From Planctomycetota bacterium (GTDB taxonomy: Bacteria; Planctomycetota; SZUA-567), in assembly GCA_020060765.1 (NCBI GenBank), contig JAGUZQ010000056.1, positions 1 to 64,000 on the forward strand: 64,000 nucleotides of DNA. Direction: 5' to 3'. The translations under genes were made by a program, and so were the position numbers. Below the pieces are notes generated by a model. That model did not search any database. It was given only the letters and a program-made list of their open reading frames with translations, and was not told the origin of the DNA. Shown here piece by piece: positions 60,252 to 64,000 of this stretch; the first letter of the stretch is position 1; each line of letters opens with the position of its first letter.

Positions 60252-61601
60252 TCAGATTTCCAGCAGTTGCAGATCGAGCAATTCGGCCAGATATTTCAGT
60301 TCCTTTGAAATGTCGCCGCGCGCCATGACGTAATGGTGCTCAAAGCCGCTGGCCAGCAGTTCGTCAGTGACTTCGCCCGCGTTTTTGCGGAACTTGACTG
60401 TCAGCGGATTGCCCTTGAGCAGCTGCGCCGTGTCCTGCCCCTCGCCGCGGAGGGAAAGCAGGCGGAAACCGCCTTCGCGTCTGTCGCCGATACGGATGAC
60501 GGTGACATCTTTAGCTTCGAGCGGGAATTCGCTGGCGATGCCTTTAACTCCGCCGCCGTCGATAATGGAATGCTTGCCCAGTTTCGGCTGGCAGCCGCTT
60601 TTGCACCAAGCCAACGGCGCCGCGCCGCAGTGCCAGAAGACGCTGGTGTCGCCCTGGGGATCGAAGGAAATCAGGTCGCAGAAAAACGCCGGTTGTCCAG
60701 TCAGTGATTCGACGATCAGCATGGCCAACGCGCCGTACACGTCACCCTCGCAGGCGGCAGGCAGGCCGGAACCGGTCAGGCACCCGAGCAGGTGGCAGAC
60801 GCCGATGCCGTACAGGTCGCTGAATTCAGGCCAGCACCGCACCGCCCAGGCGTTAAGCCTCTTATTCTCCGCCAACTTGCGGAAAGCCGCCAGTAACGCA
60901 CCGCCCTTGACTTTTTCGTCGTCTGAAAGAGTGGCGCAGGCGCAGCCCTTGGTCATTGCCTCGGCGCTCGCCGAAGTCTCTTTTTTTTCAATGCCTTCGG
61001 CGAGCTTGACCAGTTCCAGTAAGGTGACGGTTTCGACTTCCGTACCGAATTTTTCCCGCAGCGCTAATTCGTCAAAGTTGGAAGTATAGAATCCCGGCAC
61101 CCGTCCGCCCAGCGAACCGATGCGGGTGGATTGCAATTTTTTCAGGCAGGACATGACCCTGAACCGGCTGGCAAACTGCGGCACGGCTTCGGCGATATGC
61201 CCGTACACCAGCGCGTATTTAAGATTCATTTTCCATAAAGCGTGTGCGTTCATATTAGATGCGCAGAAACTGTTAGCCGCGATGCGCCCGCCCTGCATCG
61301 GCGGCTCCGGCTCCGACCAGAACAGCACCGGCACGCGTAGCCGCGCAGCGATTCCCGGCACGATACCGCCGAGGGAAAACGTTACGAAATGCGCGACCAC
61401 GACGTCAACCCGCTTTTCGTAAAACAGTTCCAGCGCCTCCGCGCCTTCTGCTTCGGTCTGGATTAATTTGCCAGTGTCGACGAGTTCTATATTCTCCAGC
61501 TTTTCCAGCGCCTGCCGCGAGGCAATCCGCTGCCGTTCCAGCTTGTCGTTGACCCAACTGCCTTTAATGAGCGGCAAGTAACCGACTTTCAGTTTCAACA
61601 T
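60252..61601 (-). CDS. L-fucose/L-arabinose isomerase-fold protein
   Basis: A 449-residue protein related to the FucI/AraA isomerase fold. VDVVVAHFVTFSLGGIVPGI, RIGSLGGRVPGFYTSNFDEL, LNAWAVRCWPEFSDLYGIGV, PAACEGDVYGALAMLIVESL and FEHHYVMARGDIS fit the family layout, including a metal Glu (CEGD) and a C-terminal His. It is shorter than true FucI (about 590), as in the 'L-fucose isomerase-like' group. It probably converts an aldose or uronate to its ketose. First enzyme gene after the PfkB gene in this cluster. Confidence 0.8.
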   Translation of the reverse strand: MLKLKVGYLPLIKGSWVNDKLERQRIASRQALEKLENIELVDTGKLIQTEAEGAEALELFYEKRVDVVVAHFVTFSLGGIVPGIAARLRVPVLFWSEPEPPMQGGRIAANSFCASNMNAHALWKMNLKYALVYGHIAEAVPQFASRFRVMSCLKKLQSTRIGSLGGRVPGFYTSNFDELALREKFGTEVETVTLLELVKLAEGIEKKETSASAEAMTKGCACATLSDDEKVKGGALLAAFRKLAENKRLNAWAVRCWPEFSDLYGIGVCHLLGCLTGSGLPAACEGDVYGALAMLIVESLTGQPAFFCDLISFDPQGDTSVFWHCGAAPLAWCKSGCQPKLGKHSIIDGGGVKGIASEFPLEAKDVTVIRIGDRREGGFRLLSLRGEGQDTAQLLKGNPLTVKFRKNAGEVTDELLASGFEHHYVMARGDISKELKYLAELLDLQLLEI

Positions 61602-61649
61602 TTTTATTCCCGTTCTTAATTGTGGACTTTTGCAGTTTAGTTACAAACG

Positions 61650-61727
61650 GTCATTCCTGCGCAGGCAGGAATCCAGGCGGTGTTGCGTACGGTTTCCCCA
61701 CTGGATTCCCGCCTGCGCGGGAATGAC
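61650..61727. repeat. Palindromic repeat family A, full copy
   Basis: GTCATTCCTGCGCAGGCAGG AATCC and GGATTCCCGCCTGCGCGGGA ATGAC as facing hairpins around AGGCGGTGTTGCGTACGGTT TCCCCACT. The right arm CGTAAGTTTTTCGTAAAACA matches the arm at 8556. Confidence 0.85.
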
Positions 61728-61778
61728 AACCGTAAGTTTTTCGTAAAACAGAACGACGGTTCCTTAACCGTATCGCCG

Positions 61779-62684
61779 CTAAACTCGATTTATAAAGTTT
61801 TCGACTGTCGCGGCGTCGGGCAAGGCGGTGCGCCCGCCCAGAGCCGTGCATTTCAGCGCTGATACCGCCGAGGCGAACCGGGCGCATTCCCGCCACGTTC
61901 CGCCGTTCATATATTTATAAGCAAAAGCGCCGTGGAACACATCGCCCGCACCGGTGGTGTCGACTACCTTCACCTTAAATACGGGAAGTTTGAATAACTC
62001 AGTTCCATCAAACCCGACACAGCCGCGCGCGCCTAGCGTGACGGCGGCGAATTTGCAGTTTGCGCCGGAGAAAAGCTTAACGCTTTCCTCTGGCTGTGAA
62101 AGACCGGTGTATCGTTCCGCGAATTTTTCCGAGGCGATGATAATGTCTGACAATTCCAGCAGCTTGTCGATGCCGTTGACAAGCGTGCCTGCGTCGAGCG
62201 AAACCGTGACGCCAGCCGCGCGCGCCTGTTCGGCGGCGAAGATAGCGGCTTCGGTCTGGTGTCCGTCCAGATGCAGCAGGCGGGCGGAGCGGATCAGTGA
62301 GACATCAATTTCTTCCGGCTTCAGCGAAGCGATACTGCCTTTGGTCCAGGCGATACTGCGTTTGCCGGTGGCTTGTTCCGTCCAGCAGAAAGCGGCTGGC
62401 GATTCGCCGCTTTCCCGGCAGAGCAGGGCAGTGGTATCGACTTTCATCAGCCGGAACTGCTCCACAATCTCGCGACCCCGAGGGTCAGAGCCGACCGAGC
62501 CGACAAAAGCGGTTTTCGCGCCGAGTTTCGCCGCCGCGCAGGTCGCCGTCGCCGCTGGTCCACCGCCCTGCACCAGACTGGAAATGATTTCCACTTTATC
62601 GTCCTGGGGAATGGTCGGCACCAGACTGAGATAATCCAGTCCGCAATAACCTAACCCGATGAAGTCTGGACTATGCTGTTTCAT
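61779..62684 (-). CDS. PfkB-family carbohydrate kinase
   Basis: A 301-residue ribokinase-fold kinase. Start at 62684 (MKQHSPDFIGLGYCGLDYLS) has a weak site (GAGCGG); 66 upstream codons are AT-rich and probably leader. QGGGPAATATCAAAKLGAKT and VVDTTGAGDVFHGAFAYKYM are the two PfkB signatures, the second with the catalytic Asp. Candidates are ketose- or 2-deoxy-5-keto-gluconate (IolC-like) kinases; the GGGPAATA block also resembles sulfofructose kinase YihV. First gene of the minus-strand cluster, divergent from the DeoR regulator. Confidence 0.88.
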   Translation of the reverse strand: MKQHSPDFIGLGYCGLDYLSLVPTIPQDDKVEIISSLVQGGGPAATATCAAAKLGAKTAFVGSVGSDPRGREIVEQFRLMKVDTTALLCRESGESPAAFCWTEQATGKRSIAWTKGSIASLKPEEIDVSLIRSARLLHLDGHQTEAAIFAAEQARAAGVTVSLDAGTLVNGIDKLLELSDIIIASEKFAERYTGLSQPEESVKLFSGANCKFAAVTLGARGCVGFDGTELFKLPVFKVKVVDTTGAGDVFHGAFAYKYMNGGTWRECARFASAVSALKCTALGGRTALPDAATVENFINRV

Positions 62685-62935
62685 TTTCCGCTCGCAGGGC
62701 AATGGATTTGTATAACCACAATCATGCCAAAAGATTGCGCAGTATAAACATGCTTTTTCTCTCAACTTCTTATAACAGGATAATACCACCGATTTATCAC
62801 TTGTCAACCCGCCTATGAAAATATATGATAAATAAATGAAATAACAAGATAAATTAATGGATTTAGTGAAATATTTTGACAAAAGACGATAATGTGCTAG
62901 TATTATATGTAATGCTGATAAGGAGGGGAAATAGT
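62685..62935. promoter_or_regulatory. Divergent AT-rich promoter region between PfkB and DeoR genes
   Basis: 251 bases, much more AT-rich than the coding DNA. TTGACA at 62876-62881 with TAGTAT (62898-62903) or TATTAT (62901-62906) is a good promoter for the DeoR gene. The opposite promoter for the catabolic cluster must also lie here, and the region should hold the DeoR operator. Confidence 0.6.
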
Positions 62936-63727
62936 ATGAAAAGTTTGCGCGGCTTGCAAATTTACGATTATTTGAAAATCAGGAAGCTCTGCTCCATGAA
63001 TGAACTGATGGAGCAGTTTGGCATCTCTCCCGCTACCCTCTATCGCGATGTCAAGGAGTTGACCGGGCAGAATCTGGTGCGCAAGGTTCATGGCGGCGTC
63101 GCGCTGATCGAGGAGGATAAAGGCGTCGAGTCTTTCCCAGATTCGCATTTTTCCCTGCGTATCAACAAGAATCTGGACAAGAAGGAAATCATTGCGGAGT
63201 TGGCTTTGCAATTCGTGGAAGAGGGCGATATTGTTTTTCTGGACTCCTCCACAACTGCTTTGCAGCTAGCTCGCCGGATGCAACGGCTGTCTTTTTCGCA
63301 CCTGACCCTGATTACCAATTCCGTGCTGATCATCCAGGAATTTCATCTCTTCCCTCCGTGTTTTTCCCTGATTTCGCTGGGCGGGCTTTATCATCCCCAG
63401 CTGCACTCTTTTCTCGGCAAAAGCGCTATCGCCAGTATCCGCAGCATGAGGCCGAACAAGTTTTTTTTCTCCGCCTATGGGCTTACCCCGGCGGCGGTAA
63501 CCACCTATCACGAAAACCACGCCGATTTTCTCTCAGAAACCCTGAGCCTGTCATCAACCCGCATTCTGTTGCTGGACAGCACCAAATTTAACCGGGAGGG
63601 CTTGTTTCGCATTTGTGAAGTGGATAAAATTGATTGCCTGGTAACAGATACCGCCCCGCCGGAGCCTCTGGCGCAGGCGCTGAGGAGAGTTGCGTCCGAC
63701 GTCGAAGTTTTTTTGAAAGAAAGTTGA
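62936..63727 (+). CDS. DeoR-family transcriptional regulator
   Basis: A 263-residue regulator from ATG 62936, with a strong AAGGAGGGG site. The N-terminal winged helix reads LKIRKLCSMNELMEQFGISP, ATLYRDVKELTGQNLVRKVH, GG. The C-terminal sugar-phosphate sensor (DeoRC) includes EGDIVFLDSSTTALQLARRM, LTLITNSVLI and the near-C-terminal TRILLLDSTKFNREGLFRIC. It is divergent from the PfkB-led cluster and is the obvious candidate to repress it until a phosphorylated intermediate appears. Confidence 0.93.
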   Translation: MKSLRGLQIYDYLKIRKLCSMNELMEQFGISPATLYRDVKELTGQNLVRKVHGGVALIEEDKGVESFPDSHFSLRINKNLDKKEIIAELALQFVEEGDIVFLDSSTTALQLARRMQRLSFSHLTLITNSVLIIQEFHLFPPCFSLISLGGLYHPQLHSFLGKSAIASIRSMRPNKFFFSAYGLTPAAVTTYHENHADFLSETLSLSSTRILLLDSTKFNREGLFRICEVDKIDCLVTDTAPPEPLAQALRRVASDVEVFLKES

Positions 63728-63826
63728 ATGTATCTACAGGTTAAAGGTTGAGTAACTCGCCTCCGCAGGTCGATATTATATACAAGCGCCGTATTAGCGA
63801 GGGGCGTGATTCAACTGGAGAAGAAA

Positions 63827-64000
63827 ATGCGTAAAACTCACGCGCTGGTGGGATTGATTCTGTTGCTGCCTCTGCTCAGCGGTTGTCCGCTGCTGCGGTG
63901 GCTGGGCTTTCCCGTAGGCGACAAAGTGCCATATAACCCTAAGGAAGAAAGCTCCGGCGTCTCTATCAAGCGCGACGTACAGTTTGCCGACCTGCCGGTG
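63827..64000 (+). CDS. Lipoprotein, 5' part (runs off the window)
   Basis: A 58-codon start of a longer gene. MRKTHALVGLILLLPLLSGC is a lipoprotein signal with a clear lipobox (LLSGC), so the product is exported and lipidated at Cys20. The mature part begins PLLRWLGFPVGDKVPYNPKE and reaches FADLPV at the window end. GGAG lies eight bases before the ATG. Too little is visible to assign a family. Confidence 0.75.
   Translation, partial: MRKTHALVGLILLLPLLSGCPLLRWLGFPVGDKVPYNPKEESSGVSIKRDVQFADLPV

Noticed and set aside
33333-61727. A CRISPR array from the recurring GTCATTCCCGC hairpins
   Set aside because: Copies are kilobases apart, palindromic and in both orientations, with no regular spacers and no cas genes.
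49776-62684. A complete myo-inositol operon
   Set aside because: IolB-, IolC-like and IolJ-like families occur, but IolD and IolE are missing and several other families do not belong to that pathway.

Overview
The window reads as chromosomal DNA of a Gram-negative, saccharolytic bacterium of the PVC superphylum, most likely Lentisphaerota/Victivallales-like. This is an inference from the proteins: type II-pseudopilin-like proteins with an FTLVELLV N-terminus and a C-terminal H-X9-DG-like motif, very large secreted glycoside hydrolases, a sulfatase, and a type III secretion translocator pair. Kiritimatiellota, Verrucomicrobiota or Planctomycetota cannot be excluded. Core genes are GC-rich, while about 1015-1850 is clearly more AT-rich.

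Layout. (1) 1-9.4 kb is accessory. It holds gene debris, a small HTH protein, an AbiEi-like DNA-binding protein joined in frame to a pseudopilin, a 1155-aa secreted glycosidase, a membrane-anchored helical protein and a second pseudopilin. Two copies of the same serine-recombinase tail flank these genes. A tRNA-Glu(CTC), a decayed IS5-family transposase and a Tat/lipoprotein amidase follow. (2) 9.7-14.8 kb is the nusA-infB-DUF503-rbfA translation operon. (3) 14.8-21.4 kb carries a membrane protein, a NYN protein, a sulfatase, a MoxR ATPase, thyX, an oxidoreductase and an archaeal-type IMP cyclohydrolase. (4) 21.4-27.4 kb, minus strand, is folD-metF-leuC-[DUF559 cassette]-leuD-malQ. (5) 27.6-31.3 kb has gpmI, a UroD-like protein and an AraC regulator. 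(6) 31.5-33.3 kb has a type III secretion chaperone and a translocator. (7) 33.5-40.7 kb has a lipoyl/E3-binding-domain protein, a TgpA-like transglutaminase, a HAD phosphatase, an NtrC-type regulator, cysS and an M23-like protein. (8) 40.9-48.5 kb is a second regulator-pseudopilin-giant glycosidase cassette, followed by an ECF sigma factor. (9) 49.8-62.7 kb, minus strand, is a sugar-catabolic cluster: aldolase, Fe-S and FAD oxidase, oxidoreductase, amidohydrolase, NagB-like, GH4, FGGY kinase, IolB, FucI/AraA-like and PfkB. A divergent DeoR regulator follows, then the start of a lipoprotein gene.

The strongest candidate for an undescribed system is the module seen twice: DNA-binding regulator, then H-X9-DG pseudopilin, then giant secreted glycosidase, with the two glycosidase genes sharing the leader CACGAAAGGA. 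In one copy the regulator and pseudopilin reading frames are continuous, with a strong internal ribosome binding site. The orphan type III translocon pair and a DUF559 cassette splitting leuC from leuD are next in interest. Two families of palindromic repeats are scattered through the intergenic spaces.
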